A stretch of DNA of 64,000 bases from Brevibacterium oceani (GCF_013623835.1 NZ_JABKDE010000003.1:186001-250000), one strand, 5' to 3'. Shown: positions 53,702-62,296, counted from the first letter of the stretch. The notes: a model not told the origin generated them from the sequence alone. A program made the numbers and translations.

Positions 53702-55039
53702 TCAAGAGAAGATTCCAGGCAGCGTCGCGAATCCCTGCACCGCGGCAATCGCAACTGCAACGAAGACGATGATCAGTCCGATGTTCTCGAGCCACGAGTT
53801 CCTGTTGATCCCCATAATGTCCCTCCGGTTCATCATGAGCAGCATGCCCACGACGATGACGAGGAGCATCGGCGCGGTGAGGACATGGTTAACAACAGTG
53901 AGCACGACCAGACCAGGTGCCTGGGGAAGCGACCATAGCACTGCGAGCAACCCCCAGACGGTCATCACCTTGTAGTAAGGATCCTTGTTCAGAGGTTTCC
54001 CTGAGAAGCGCTTCGCTCGCTTCGGAGTGACCACATGCAGAGCTTCGACCGACATCTTTGACAACGCGAACAGTGAACTCGCCACCGTTGACCACGCAGC
54101 TCCGAGCAAGCCCAGGTAGAAGATGATGCCACCGATTGGGCCGATCGCGGTTTCCAGCGCCGAGGCGATGTCTGCCGCGGTCTCCACCCCACCCTTGCCG
54201 TGCAGGGTCTCAGCTCCGAGCGCCCAGATGGATCCTCCGAGGAAGAGGACAACGAAGATACCGAAGAGCAGGTCCCAGCGCTGTACCTTCCGGTGGGCGG
54301 GTGTGTTCCACCCCTTCTCCTCCATAAATTGCGGATAGAAGAGATTCGCCATTGAGCCGACCATGGCGAGGACCAAGCTCGCAACGATCAGTCCTGCATC
54401 GAAAATTCCCGACTGCTGGGGCAGCTCGAAGGCGAATCCGCGGATGAGTTCTCCGAAGTTCATCCCGACGAGTACGAGGCTGACTACGAAGCAGAGCACC
54501 ATGACGGCGAGGATCACCTTGAAGATGTTCTCGAGCAGCGTGTATACACCCTTGACCGTAACTACAGCGACCGTGGCAATGCCGATGAGTGAGCCTACGA
54601 AGACCGGAATAGTGGGGACCAACCCGTTAATGGCCGTGCCCAAACCGCTGATGGTGAACGACATGAGCAGATGGGTGTAGATGAAGAATGCAATGAGGAT
54701 AACCCACCCGAACGCCGGATGGGTGCGAGCCAGCCCGCGCACCAAGCTGGGATCCTTTTGCAGATTGAACAAAGGATACTTCGCGAGATTGTTGACGAAT
54801 ATGAAGCGGAAGATCAGCGCGATCGGTAGCACCCAGATGAGCGCATAACCATAGTTGCCGCCTGCGACGGAGTTGTCGACCATATCGCCCGTGCCGACCC
54901 AGGAAAGCGCGACGACGATTCCGGGCCCGAACGACAAAAGGAACCCGAAGAACGTCTTCGGGATCGGCGCGCTCACCGTACGCGACTCTCGTTCACTCAC
55001 TGGCAGTTCGTGAGGCTGCGTCTCTTTGGATGCTGACAT
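53702..55039 (-). CDS. Second Nramp-fold transporter lacking canonical metal-binding residues
   Basis: A 445-residue protein with about 11 TM helices and the Nramp TM1 frame LLSFGPGIVVALSWVGTGDM. DPGN is replaced by G49-T50-G51-D52, and TM6's A-x-x-M-P-H by S229-M-A-N232-L-F234, so neither the Asp nor the Met of the metal site is present. GAAGGA lies 6 nt before the ATG at 55039. It is only distantly related to the 6872 protein but again sits beside a DapA-family aldolase. A palindromic operator lies 63 bp upstream. Transport of an organic acid is the inferred role. Confidence 0.8.
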   Translation of the reverse strand: MSASKETQPHELPVSERESRTVSAPIPKTFFGFLLSFGPGIVVALSWVGTGDMVDNSVAGGNYGYALIWVLPIALIFRFIFVNNLAKYPLFNLQKDPSLVRGLARTHPAFGWVILIAFFIYTHLLMSFTISGLGTAINGLVPTIPVFVGSLIGIATVAVVTVKGVYTLLENIFKVILAVMVLCFVVSLVLVGMNFGELIRGFAFELPQQSGIFDAGLIVASLVLAMVGSMANLFYPQFMEEKGWNTPAHRKVQRWDLLFGIFVVLFLGGSIWALGAETLHGKGGVETAADIASALETAIGPIGGIIFYLGLLGAAWSTVASSLFALSKMSVEALHVVTPKRAKRFSGKPLNKDPYYKVMTVWGLLAVLWSLPQAPGLVVLTVVNHVLTAPMLLVIVVGMLLMMNRRDIMGINRNSWLENIGLIIVFVAVAIAAVQGFATLPGIFS

Positions 55040-55101
55040 CGTTGTCCTTCTCATTCGACGTTGAAGAGGCTCATCCGAGCTGTGTGCGTGGTCACAATTA
55101 G

Positions 55102-55119
55102 AATATGGTATATCATATT
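55102..55119. promoter_or_regulatory. GntR-type operator in a divergent promoter region
   Basis: AATATGGTATATCATATT, an 18-bp palindrome with one mismatched pair, between the divergent transporter and hydroxyacid dehydrogenase genes. The half TATCATATT recurs exactly in the perfect operator at 58494-58514. The GntR regulator at 56203 is the likely binder. Confidence 0.55.
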
Positions 55120-55153
55120 GCATGTCCATACCTCCACTGAAACGAGATGTTCC

Positions 55154-56089
55154 ATGACCGTCAATGTCGCCGTGCTGCCCGAGACCACACCACTCATCGA
55201 TGAAGCCATCCGCTCGGCCGGAGCCACCCAGGTCGCCCTGTCCGATGCCCGAGCACTGATCTGGACCGGGTCGAACCAGAGCGGGTTCCCCGACCAACTG
55301 CCCGAGACCCTCGAATGGGTGCAGCTCAAATCGGCCGGAGTACAGCCGTGGATCACCTCCGGCACGGTCGACTTATCCCGCCGCTGGACCTCTGCCGTGG
55401 GGGCCTATTCCGAGGACGTTGCTGAGCACGCTCTCGCCCTCCTACTCGGCTCACTACGCCAGCTCACGGTGCACGCCAGGGCAAAGACATGGCTAAAGAG
55501 CGAAACCTGGAACACTGTCCGCTCTCTGCGGGGACGGACAGTCGCAATCATCGGGGCAGGCTCGATCGGCAGGGCAGTCATTCCGGCACTGTCGACCTTG
55601 GGTGCAAGTGTCATTGCTGTCAACCGTTCGGGACGACCAGTGGAAGGGGCGAGCAGAACAGTAGCAGCCGATGGCCTTGAATCTGCCCTGCTCGATGCGG
55701 ACGACGCCATCCTGGCGGGCTCTTCCACAGAGGATACTCATCGGCTCATCGGAGCCGAACAACTCAGGGCTCTGGGCTCTCATTCCGACGGACGCACTCC
55801 CGGAGTTCTCATCAATGTTGCCCGCGGTGACCTCCTCGATACAGATGCCCTTATTGAGGCACTTCGATCGGGCACGATCGCAGGGGCTGGGCTCGACGTC
55901 TTCGACCCAGAGCCACTTGAGGATGGCAATCCGCTGTGGGACCTCGACACCGTGCTCCTTACCCCGCACATTGCCAACCCGAAGCACAGTATGGAACAGA
56001 GCTTCGCACGCCTTGTGGCCGAGAATCTGCGTCGTTTCACCGCAGATGAAGAGCTTCAAGCGCTGATCGACCTCGATCGCGGATACTGA
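55154..56089 (+). CDS. D-2-hydroxyacid dehydrogenase (NAD-binding)
   Basis: A 311-residue D-isomer-specific 2-hydroxyacid dehydrogenase. The NAD loop VAIIGAGSIGRAV is near residue 135, the catalytic Arg in LINVARGDLLDTDALIEAL near 225, the Glu in LDVFDPEPLEDGNPLW and the His in LLTPHIANPKHSM. It would interconvert a 2-oxo acid and a D-2-hydroxy acid. The ATG at 55154 is chosen from the start of homology; the ribosome site is weak. Divergent from the Nramp-like transporter, with a shared operator between them. Confidence 0.9.
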   Translation: MTVNVAVLPETTPLIDEAIRSAGATQVALSDARALIWTGSNQSGFPDQLPETLEWVQLKSAGVQPWITSGTVDLSRRWTSAVGAYSEDVAEHALALLLGSLRQLTVHARAKTWLKSETWNTVRSLRGRTVAIIGAGSIGRAVIPALSTLGASVIAVNRSGRPVEGASRTVAADGLESALLDADDAILAGSSTEDTHRLIGAEQLRALGSHSDGRTPGVLINVARGDLLDTDALIEALRSGTIAGAGLDVFDPEPLEDGNPLWDLDTVLLTPHIANPKHSMEQSFARLVAENLRRFTADEELQALIDLDRGY

Positions 56090-56202
56090 CCGCTCGCCTG
56101 CGGCTGGCGCTCTACTTGTAGTCACGCGATATCCTGGAGCCCTCAACGATCACCCGACATAGTCGTCACCCACGTTCACACACCCGAGTCATTGGAGGAG
56201 AT

Positions 56203-56865
56203 GTGACCACCGCCCTCACTCCGCTGCCCGATGTCAAAAACAGGTCAGAAACGATCGCCCAGACAATCAGACAGCACATAATCTCCGGACACTTCCAACC
56301 GGAAGACACTCTGGTTGATCGGCGCATCGCCGAGGAACTCGGTGTGTCCAAGACCCCCGTCCGAGAGGCTCTGCTGCTGCTGCAACACACTGGCCTTGTG
56401 ACGACCACACCGACACGCCGGATGAAGGTTGCTTCACTGACTCGGGATGATGTGTTCCATATCTTTCAGCAACGAGCATTGCTCGAGCCCTGGGCGGTCC
56501 TTCACTCCGAAATCACTTCCGAGGCAATCGTTGCAGCACGGGCGGCGTTGACGAACGCGACACAGGCTCGCACCAACGAGGACGGTGCTGGCGCGGCACT
56601 GGCGAACCGGGACTTCCATCATGCGTTGTACTCTCAATGCACGAACCCGTATATCGTCACCTCACTGGACGGACTCCAGGATCTGACGGCACTAGCCACC
56701 GCGTCGGTCATCTGGAACGACGACGACCGAGCCGAGACCGATCATGTGGGGCATGAGGTGATCCTCGATTCCGTAGCCGCCGGGCAGCTGGAAGAGGCCG
56801 CCAAAATGCTCGAAAAGCATATCTTCGCCTGGATAGGCCCACCGCTGAAACCGCGCAGCGCCTGA
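56203..56865 (+). CDS. GntR/FadR-type (FCD) regulator
   Basis: A 220-residue regulator. The N-terminal winged helix runs from ETIAQTIRQHIISGHFQPED to RIAEELGVSKTPVREALLLL (about residues 17-62). The C-terminal FCD domain holds the metal-ligand pattern NRDFHHALY (Asp/His) and later GHEVILDSVAAG and EKHIF (His). GGAGGA precedes the GTG start. It is downstream of the hydroxyacid dehydrogenase by 113 bp and probably recognises the AT-rich palindromes at 55102 and 58494. Confidence 0.9.
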   Translation: MTTALTPLPDVKNRSETIAQTIRQHIISGHFQPEDTLVDRRIAEELGVSKTPVREALLLLQHTGLVTTTPTRRMKVASLTRDDVFHIFQQRALLEPWAVLHSEITSEAIVAARAALTNATQARTNEDGAGAALANRDFHHALYSQCTNPYIVTSLDGLQDLTALATASVIWNDDDRAETDHVGHEVILDSVAAGQLEEAAKMLEKHIFAWIGPPLKPRSA

Positions 56866-56928
56866 GTTGCGGGGGAGCAAGTCGCTGTGGCCGACTCCAA
56901 GCGATCACCAGACCGCCGCAAGTTACTG

Positions 56929-57681
56929 CTACTTCAGAAGTCCGATCCACTCGACGCCGAGCTGAACCAGAACGAACAGGCAGCAGGCAAGGATCGAGAG
57001 CGTGACGATCAGACTAATGTGCTCACTGCGCAGATGACGGTCGAGAGATCGACTCATCACCAGGCCGAGCAGGGCGGGAACGAGAAGCAGACCTGCGGTC
57101 ATGAGAATCGAATTGTCCAGCCTCCCGGCAAGGAGGATTCCCAACAACGAGATGACAGCCCCGATCAAAGTCGTGGCGTTGATAGTGCCGCGCATGGTAC
57201 TTGGCTTGGAGCCGCGGAAGGCCAGTGCGAGGAGTGGACCGCCCACTCCGCAGGAGGTCGCCATGAAACCGGAAAGCGATCCTATGCCGAGGCGTCGCGA
57301 ACCCGAGACCTTCCTGAATACAGGGGCGCCCCTCGAAGTCAGCATGAGCACGGCCACCACGGCAAGAATGCCCGCGGCGAGAATTCGTACTCCGAATTCA
57401 GGCAACACTGCCAGGAACGCGGTCGCGGCGAGCGTCCCCGGAAGGCGACCAGCTGTCAACCATAGAAACGACGAAGTGTCGACATGATGACGCTCTCGCA
57501 TCAGCGATAGAGCGATGATGGGAAGCGATATCAGCAGAGGAACGGCAGGCACAAGCTCAGAATGCAGAATTAGCATGACGGGGATGCTCACCACTCCGAT
57601 GCCGAAGCCCAGCACCCCCTGGAGCACCGCACCAACGAATACGGCGGCAGCCAGAAGGACCAATTCCAGGAACGGATCCAA
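56929..57681 (-). CDS. TSUP (TauE/SafE) family transporter
   Basis: A 250-residue membrane protein with about eight TM helices. GAVLQGVLGFGIGVVSIPVM near residue 17 and SGFMATSCGVGGPLLALAF near residue 137 are the two TSUP repeats. Members export sulfite, sulfoacetate or other organic anions. The TTG start at 57681 is supported by AAGGG about 10 nt upstream and lies 12 nt after the RraA-family stop, so they are co-transcribed. A link to organosulfonate breakdown or to export of an acidic product is possible. Confidence 0.87.
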   Translation of the reverse strand: MDPFLELVLLAAAVFVGAVLQGVLGFGIGVVSIPVMLILHSELVPAVPLLISLPIIALSLMRERHHVDTSSFLWLTAGRLPGTLAATAFLAVLPEFGVRILAAGILAVVAVLMLTSRGAPVFRKVSGSRRLGIGSLSGFMATSCGVGGPLLALAFRGSKPSTMRGTINATTLIGAVISLLGILLAGRLDNSILMTAGLLLVPALLGLVMSRSLDRHLRSEHISLIVTLSILACCLFVLVQLGVEWIGLLK

Positions 57682-57693
57682 CCGTCGTATCCC

Positions 57694-58470
57694 TTAGTGT
57701 TGCTCCTCCCGGTTGCCGAGTCGCTCGTACTCCTCCCGCAACTGAGGCCCAGCTGGGTAGGTGTCGCGCAAAGGACTTCCCTGTTCGACCTTGCTAAGTA
57801 TGAACTGTTCGAGTTTCTCCTGGTCGAAGGCGTCAGCGGCGACTTCGGCGGCGAGATGGCGAGGCAGGCAGACCACGCCGTCTGTGTCACCAACGAGGAC
57901 ATCACCCGGATAGACTGGGACCTCACCACACCCGATAGGCGTCTGGGTCTCGAGGACATGGTGGATGAGCAGATTCGTTACAGGGGACTTCCCTGCTACG
58001 AAAATCGGCAGATCCAGCTCCCGGAAGTCACCGGAGTCTCGGATGGCCCCATCGGTGACAATGCCTTCGGCTCCGCGCACTTTGAGCCTAGTAGCGAGGA
58101 TGTGCCCGAGCGCGGCCGCTTCGGTACGACCTCGGGCATCGATAATGAGCACCTCTCCGGCATCTACGCTTTCCACGCCACGGCGCTGAGGATGGTCGTA
58201 GTCGTCATAGACGGATAGATCGTCGAGGTCCTCCCTGGAGGGGATGCACCGCATCGTGAAGGCAGTACCGACCATTCGCTCACCGGATGACACGTACTCG
58301 GAGACACCATCAAGGTAGACGTTGCGGTACCCGCGTTTGAACATCTGCGTAGTCAGCGTCGCTGTGCTGACGCTCTTAAGCTTTGCCTTCACTTCGGCGG
58401 ACAACGGACACTTGCCGTGTTCACCTTGAGCCGTGGGATCGTGCGCCTCAGCACGATTCACTGTTGTCAT
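57694..58470 (-). CDS. RraA/HMG-aldolase-family protein
   Basis: A 258-residue protein with the RraA fold (4-hydroxy-4-methyl-2-oxoglutarate aldolase type). AGEVLIIDARGRTEAAALG near residue 105, GIVTDGAIRDSGDF with the catalytic Arg and metal Asp near 140, and the terminal GDVLVGDTDGVVCLPRHLAA are the aldolase-type signature, rather than the RNase E inhibitor type. It has an extra N-terminal 30 residues and an extended C-terminal helix. AAGGAG lies 6 nt before the ATG. The perfect palindrome at 58494 is 24 bp upstream. Cleavage of a 4-hydroxy-2-oxo acid to pyruvate is likely. Confidence 0.88.
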   Translation of the reverse strand: MTTVNRAEAHDPTAQGEHGKCPLSAEVKAKLKSVSTATLTTQMFKRGYRNVYLDGVSEYVSSGERMVGTAFTMRCIPSREDLDDLSVYDDYDHPQRRGVESVDAGEVLIIDARGRTEAAALGHILATRLKVRGAEGIVTDGAIRDSGDFRELDLPIFVAGKSPVTNLLIHHVLETQTPIGCGEVPVYPGDVLVGDTDGVVCLPRHLAAEVAADAFDQEKLEQFILSKVEQGSPLRDTYPAGPQLREEYERLGNREEQH

Positions 58471-58493
58471 GATTGCTCCTTCGCCAAACTAGC

Positions 58494-58514
58494 TTTGGAA
58501 TATCATATTCCAAA
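58494..58514. promoter_or_regulatory. Perfect 21-bp GntR-type operator
   Basis: TTTGGAATAT and its exact complement flank a single central C. It lies 24 bp upstream of the RraA-family ATG and shares TATCATATT with the site at 55102-55119. Its strict symmetry and AT-rich sequence in high-GC DNA make a chance origin unlikely. Confidence 0.75.
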
Positions 58515-58560
58515 CTCTAGAAACTTGCACACCGCGGATGCAGCAACCCCTCATTGAAGC

Positions 58561-59472
58561 TCACACAAAGTTCATATAGCTCTCCTTCGCCCGGCGGGGC
58601 ACGACGACGACCGGGACCGGTGAGTGCTGGAGGATGCGCATCGCATGGCTGCCCAGCGACACCCGTTTGAGTGCGCCGAGTCCCGACGACCCGAGCATCA
58701 TCACCTCCGGGTGCTCCCACTCGACGGCGGTGAGCGCCGAGGCCCAGTTCGCTCCGGTGCCTACGACGACATCGGTCTCGCCCGGCTTGATGTGCAGCTG
58801 CTCGATCGAGCACAGGATCTTGTCGGTGTCTCGCCGGACGACGTTCGTCCACTCGTCGATGACGCTCGACTCCATGTCGAAGGGGACGTTCGCGGACGCG
58901 ACCACCCGCGAGCGCGGGGCAAACGATGCGATGCGGAACGGCACATCCGACTGCGCCGAGACCATGGCCGCGCCGAGGATGAGGTCCGCCGAGGTGGACG
59001 ACCCCGAATACGCGGCCGTGATCCGCTTCAGCCGCGCCGCCTCGGGTGCGGTGAAACCGGCTGGGGCCAGCGCCACGGGCAGGCGTGCACTGTGGAGAAG
59101 TCCGTTCGAGACCGACCCGAGGCCGATCCGACCCTGACCGCCATCGGCGGCCGGACCGACGACGAGACGATAGGCCTCAGCCTTCTCGCACATCTCGAGC
59201 AGCCCGCGGCGCGATGAACGGGATTCGTGCAGCACGATCTCGGACTCGAGGTCTGCGGGAATGAGCTCACGCGCTTCATCGAGGGCCGCCTCGGCGATCT
59301 TCCGGAATCTCTTCGCGTACTGGCCCTCGAAGTGCACGGGGGCCATCGGGAAGGCGGAGGAGTCGACGGCGGTCGCGACGATCCGGCGCTCGTAGGTGCG
59401 GGCGAGGACGATGCCGAGCTCGATGGCGGCTCGGTTGTCCTGACCTGGTGCGATGCCGACGACGATGCTCAT
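58561..59472 (-). CDS. Tandem universal stress protein
   Basis: A 303-residue protein made of two UspA domains (residues 1-140 and about 150-295). The second ends with the ATP-binding pattern VMMLGSSGLGALKRVSLGSHAMRIL split around residue 270 and SPVPVVVVPR; the first has VVGPAADGGQGRIGLGSVSN and LPVALAP. The ATG overlaps the stop of the permease gene by 4 nt (ATGA), so they form one operon. Pairing of an APC permease with a Usp protein is common in actinobacteria and may modulate transport, which is inference. Confidence 0.9.
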   Translation of the reverse strand: MSIVVGIAPGQDNRAAIELGIVLARTYERRIVATAVDSSAFPMAPVHFEGQYAKRFRKIAEAALDEARELIPADLESEIVLHESRSSRRGLLEMCEKAEAYRLVVGPAADGGQGRIGLGSVSNGLLHSARLPVALAPAGFTAPEAARLKRITAAYSGSSTSADLILGAAMVSAQSDVPFRIASFAPRSRVVASANVPFDMESSVIDEWTNVVRRDTDKILCSIEQLHIKPGETDVVVGTGANWASALTAVEWEHPEVMMLGSSGLGALKRVSLGSHAMRILQHSPVPVVVVPRRAKESYMNFV

Positions 59473-60995
59473 TTCTCTCCTCCTGTGGAGTCGGAATCGG
59501 TGGGGCCGGAATCGGTGGAGTCGGAACCGGGCGGCTGAGCAGAATCACTGCTCCCAACCCCGGGAGCACGCCCGACCCCACTGGGCCCCGCCTCGGCGAG
59601 CTGCTTGCCGAGGACGGAAGACTTGCGGCCGAAGACGAAGTAGAGGCCGAGGATGAAGGCGGTCCAGATGACGAAGACGACGATGGTGATCAGCTGCAGG
59701 CTCGAGATGATCCAGAAGCAGCCGATGATCGACAGGACCGGCAGGATGGGATAGAACGGGACCTTGAAGCCGCGCTCGAGGTTCGGTTCGCGCACGCGGA
59801 GGATGATCACGGCCAAGGACACAACGACGAAGGCGACGAGGGTGCCGATCGAGGTCATCTCGGCGAGGAAGTTCAGTGGGATGAACCCGGCGAGGATCGC
59901 GACGACGAGGCTCACGGCGATCGTGCCCTTGACCGGGGTGAGTGTGCGCGGATTGACCTCGCGGAAGAGCTTGGGCATCATTCCGTCGCCGGCCATCGTG
60001 AACAGGATGCGCGATTGGCCGTAGATGGAGACCAGGGTGACGGAGAAGATCGAGATCACGGCGCCGGCGGCGACGATCGTGCCGGGCCACTGGGAGCCGA
60101 CGATGGACTCGAGGATGGCGGACAGGCCGGCCGTCTGGCCTTCGAACTTCTCCCACGGCTGGGCCGACAGGGCGGCGACGGCGACGAGGACGTAGACGGA
60201 GGTGACGATGATGAGGGCGGCGATGAGGGCTCTGGGCATCGTCTTCTTCGGGTTTTTCGTCTCATCGCCGGCGGTGGCCACGGCGTCCATGCCGACGTAG
60301 CTGAAGAAGATCAGACCGGAGCCGGCGACGACGCCGGAGATGCCGAAGGGTGCGAAATCGGCGAAGTTGTTCGAGTCCCAGCCGGTCACGCCGACGCAGA
60401 TGAAGAAGATGAGGACGCCGATCTTCAGGCACACCATGATCGCGTTGACGACGATGGATTCGCCGGTGCCGCGCACCAGCAGGAAGCAGCACATCGCGAG
60501 GAGGAGGATCGCCGGCAGGTTGACGATGCCGCCCTCCTCGGGAGCGTAGGCCAGGGCGTGCGGGATCTGGAAGCCGAAGAGGTTGAACAGCAGCTGGTTG
60601 ACGTACTGAGACCAGCCGACGGCGACCGCGGCACCGGCGACCCCGTATTCGAGGAGGAGGCAGGCGGCCACACCCATCGCCGGCAGCTCGCCGAGCGTGG
60701 CATAGGCGTAGGAGTACGAGGAGCCGGAGACGGGGACGGACCCGGCGAGCTCGGCATAGCAGATGACCGCGAGGCCGGCGACGACGCCGGCGATGACGAA
60801 CGACCAGATCACGGCCGGCCCCGCCACGGGCACGGACTCGGAGAGGATGAAGAAGATGCCGGTGCCGATCGTCGACCCGACGCCGACCATCGTCAGCGAG
60901 AAGACGCCGATCGTGCGCTTGAGGTCGGTCTCGACGTCTTCCTTCTGCCTTGGGACCGGTTTGGTCCGAAACAGCTGCTGTCGCAGGGTGGGCAT
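59469..60995 (-). CDS. APC-family amino acid permease
   Basis: A 508-residue transporter with 12 TM helices plus a hydrophilic C-terminal tail rich in Ser/Asp/Gly. GVGSTIGTGIFFILSESVPV near residue 38 is the substrate-binding unwound TM1 of cationic or neutral amino acid transporters, and FFSYVGMDAVATAGDETKNP in TM6 is equally typical of the CAT/YfnA branch. The second of two adjacent ATGs (60995) has GGAG at a 6-nt spacing; 60998 or 61022 are alternatives. It is translationally coupled to the stress protein gene. The gap 60996-61317 holds the operators of the next gene. Confidence 0.9.
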   Translation of the reverse strand: MPTLRQQLFRTKPVPRQKEDVETDLKRTIGVFSLTMVGVGSTIGTGIFFILSESVPVAGPAVIWSFVIAGVVAGLAVICYAELAGSVPVSGSSYSYAYATLGELPAMGVAACLLLEYGVAGAAVAVGWSQYVNQLLFNLFGFQIPHALAYAPEEGGIVNLPAILLLAMCCFLLVRGTGESIVVNAIMVCLKIGVLIFFICVGVTGWDSNNFADFAPFGISGVVAGSGLIFFSYVGMDAVATAGDETKNPKKTMPRALIAALIIVTSVYVLVAVAALSAQPWEKFEGQTAGLSAILESIVGSQWPGTIVAAGAVISIFSVTLVSIYGQSRILFTMAGDGMMPKLFREVNPRTLTPVKGTIAVSLVVAILAGFIPLNFLAEMTSIGTLVAFVVVSLAVIILRVREPNLERGFKVPFYPILPVLSIIGCFWIISSLQLITIVVFVIWTAFILGLYFVFGRKSSVLGKQLAEAGPSGVGRAPGVGSSDSAQPPGSDSTDSGPTDSDSTGGEK

Positions 60996-61222
60996 CATCG
61001 TCTCCAGACTTCTTCGTCCCATTCACCAGCCGACGACGACGCTCGCGCATCGGTTCGATGCACCTGCGGCTCGCCGCTATTGAGACCATACGACAAACTT
61101 CACGCTCGGAATCGTTCTCCGCGGGAATTCATCGGTTCGAAATCGGTCGTCATCCGCCGAGGTTGAGACGTGCTTGAGAGCATCACCTCAGGTGAGGACG
61201 CGGATAGTCCGCAACGGAAATT

Positions 61223-61246
61223 TTATTCACCATAATGGTTGAATAA
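61223..61246. promoter_or_regulatory. ArsR operator, distal site
   Basis: An imperfect 24-bp palindrome: TTATTCACCATAA against TGGTTGAATAA. It overlaps the -35 box TTGAAT (61239-61244). Confidence 0.6.
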
Positions 61247-61268
61247 GACTTCGACGTCGGCGTATCGT
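61239..61268 (+). promoter_or_regulatory. Promoter of the arsR-type operon
   Basis: TTGAAT (61239-61244) and TATCGT (61263-61268) are 18 bp apart, flanked on both sides by ArsR-type palindromes. Confidence 0.45.
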
Positions 61269-61273
61269 TGCGA

Positions 61274-61289
61274 TCAACCAATTGGTTGA
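61274..61289. promoter_or_regulatory. ArsR operator, proximal site
   Basis: TCAACCAATTGGTTGA, a perfect 16-bp palindrome at the expected transcription start and 28 bp upstream of the ATG. It shares GGTTGAAT with the distal site. Confidence 0.7.
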
Positions 61290-61317
61290 ATATGAGTTTC
61301 GATGTGCAGGAGGCTTC

Positions 61318-61737
61318 ATGGCCGATCAGCTGTCCAAGGTCTTCGCGGCGCTGGCCGATCCGACCAGACGTGACATGGTGGCCCGGCTCAGTCTCGCCGA
61401 TGCGACGGTGAACGAGCTCGCCGAACCCTACCAGGTGAGCCTGCAGGCCGTGTCGAAACATCTCAAGGTGTTAGAGGACTCCGGACTGGTCTCCCGCACC
61501 CGCGACGCCCAACGCAGACCGGTCCACCTCGAAGACAATGTGTTCGATCTGATGACGAAATGGATCGAAAGGTACCGCCAGCAGGCAGAGGAACGCTACC
61601 AACGCCTCGATTCCGTCCTCGCACAGATGGACGCGGACGAGGTAACGGACGATTCGGACCCGGGCGCCGCCTCGGTGCGGGGACCCGAAGACGATTCACC
61701 CCAGTTAACCCATGGAAGATCACGCAAGGGAGCATGA
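61318..61737 (+). CDS. ArsR-family regulator
   Basis: A 139-residue winged-helix repressor of the SRPBCC-associated ArsR group. KVFAALADPTRRDMVARLSL at about residues 7-26 and PYQVSLQAVSKHLKVLEDSG near residue 39 are typical; the C-terminal KWIERYRQQAEERYQRLDSV helix is a mark of this non-metal-sensing subtype. No Cys ligands are present. CAGGAGG precedes the ATG at 61318. It lies 1 nt before an SRPBCC gene and should autoregulate the pair through the two sites upstream. Confidence 0.9.
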   Translation: MADQLSKVFAALADPTRRDMVARLSLADATVNELAEPYQVSLQAVSKHLKVLEDSGLVSRTRDAQRRPVHLEDNVFDLMTKWIERYRQQAEERYQRLDSVLAQMDADEVTDDSDPGAASVRGPEDDSPQLTHGRSRKGA

Positions 61738-61738
61738 C

Positions 61739-62236
61739 ATGACCACCACCGATACCGCAGCCGACTATTCGACGCTCAAGCTCGACGTCCCCGAGGGGGT
61801 GCAGACCGTCTCGATCACCCGCGACTTCGCGGCCACCCCCGATCAGGTATTCCGGGCCCACACCGACCCGGAACTCTTCGTCAAGTGGTGCGGGCCGGAC
61901 ACGATCACGAACACGATCCGCGAGTGGGACGCGACCACCGGCGGGAACTGGAGCTATGTCTCGACCGACGGCAACGGCGAGTACGGCTTCTTCGGTTCTT
62001 TCCACGAGGTGCGGGAAAACGAGCGCATCGTCCAGACCTTCACCTTCGAGGGCTTCCCGGACGCGGTCAACCTCGAAATCCTCACGCTCACCGACCTCGG
62101 CGACGGACGGACTCGCCTGACCTCGACCTCGATCTTCGATTCGGTCGAATCCCGCGACGGCATGGTCGCCTCGGGCATGGAGCACGGCATCGTCGAGGGC
62201 TACAACAAACTCGACCACCTCCTCGCCACCTCCTAG
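61739..62236 (+). CDS. SRPBCC (AHSA1-like) family protein
   Basis: A 165-residue START-like ligand-binding protein. VSITRDFAATPDQVFRAHTD at about residues 22-41, FVKWCGPDT, EVRENERIVQTFTFEGFPD and the C-terminal GMVASGMEHGIVEGYNKLDH match the AHSA1 family. Such genes are the usual partners of ArsR regulators, and this one follows by 1 nt with GGGAG upstream. The ligand and role are unknown. A family 1 palindrome follows 2 nt after the stop. Confidence 0.88.
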   Translation: MTTTDTAADYSTLKLDVPEGVQTVSITRDFAATPDQVFRAHTDPELFVKWCGPDTITNTIREWDATTGGNWSYVSTDGNGEYGFFGSFHEVRENERIVQTFTFEGFPDAVNLEILTLTDLGDGRTRLTSTSIFDSVESRDGMVASGMEHGIVEGYNKLDHLLATS

Positions 62237-62238
62237 TT

Positions 62239-62296
62239 ACTACCTGACGGCGGCCCAGCAACCTCGCGCGAAGTTGCTGGGCCGCCGTCAGGTGGT
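62239..62296. repeat. Palindromic repeat, family 1, copy 2
   Basis: Arms 62239-62262 and 62273-62296 (24 nt, beginning ACTACCTGACGG) pair fully apart from one G-T wobble. The centre is CTCGCGCGAA. It lies directly after the SRPBCC stop codon. Confidence 0.88.

Noticed and set aside
59448..61166. Long plus-strand open frame (572 codons) opposite the APC permease and stress protein
   Set aside because: Extremely acidic Asp/Gly/Glu repeat-like translation that mirrors hydrophobic codons of the permease; no ribosome site.
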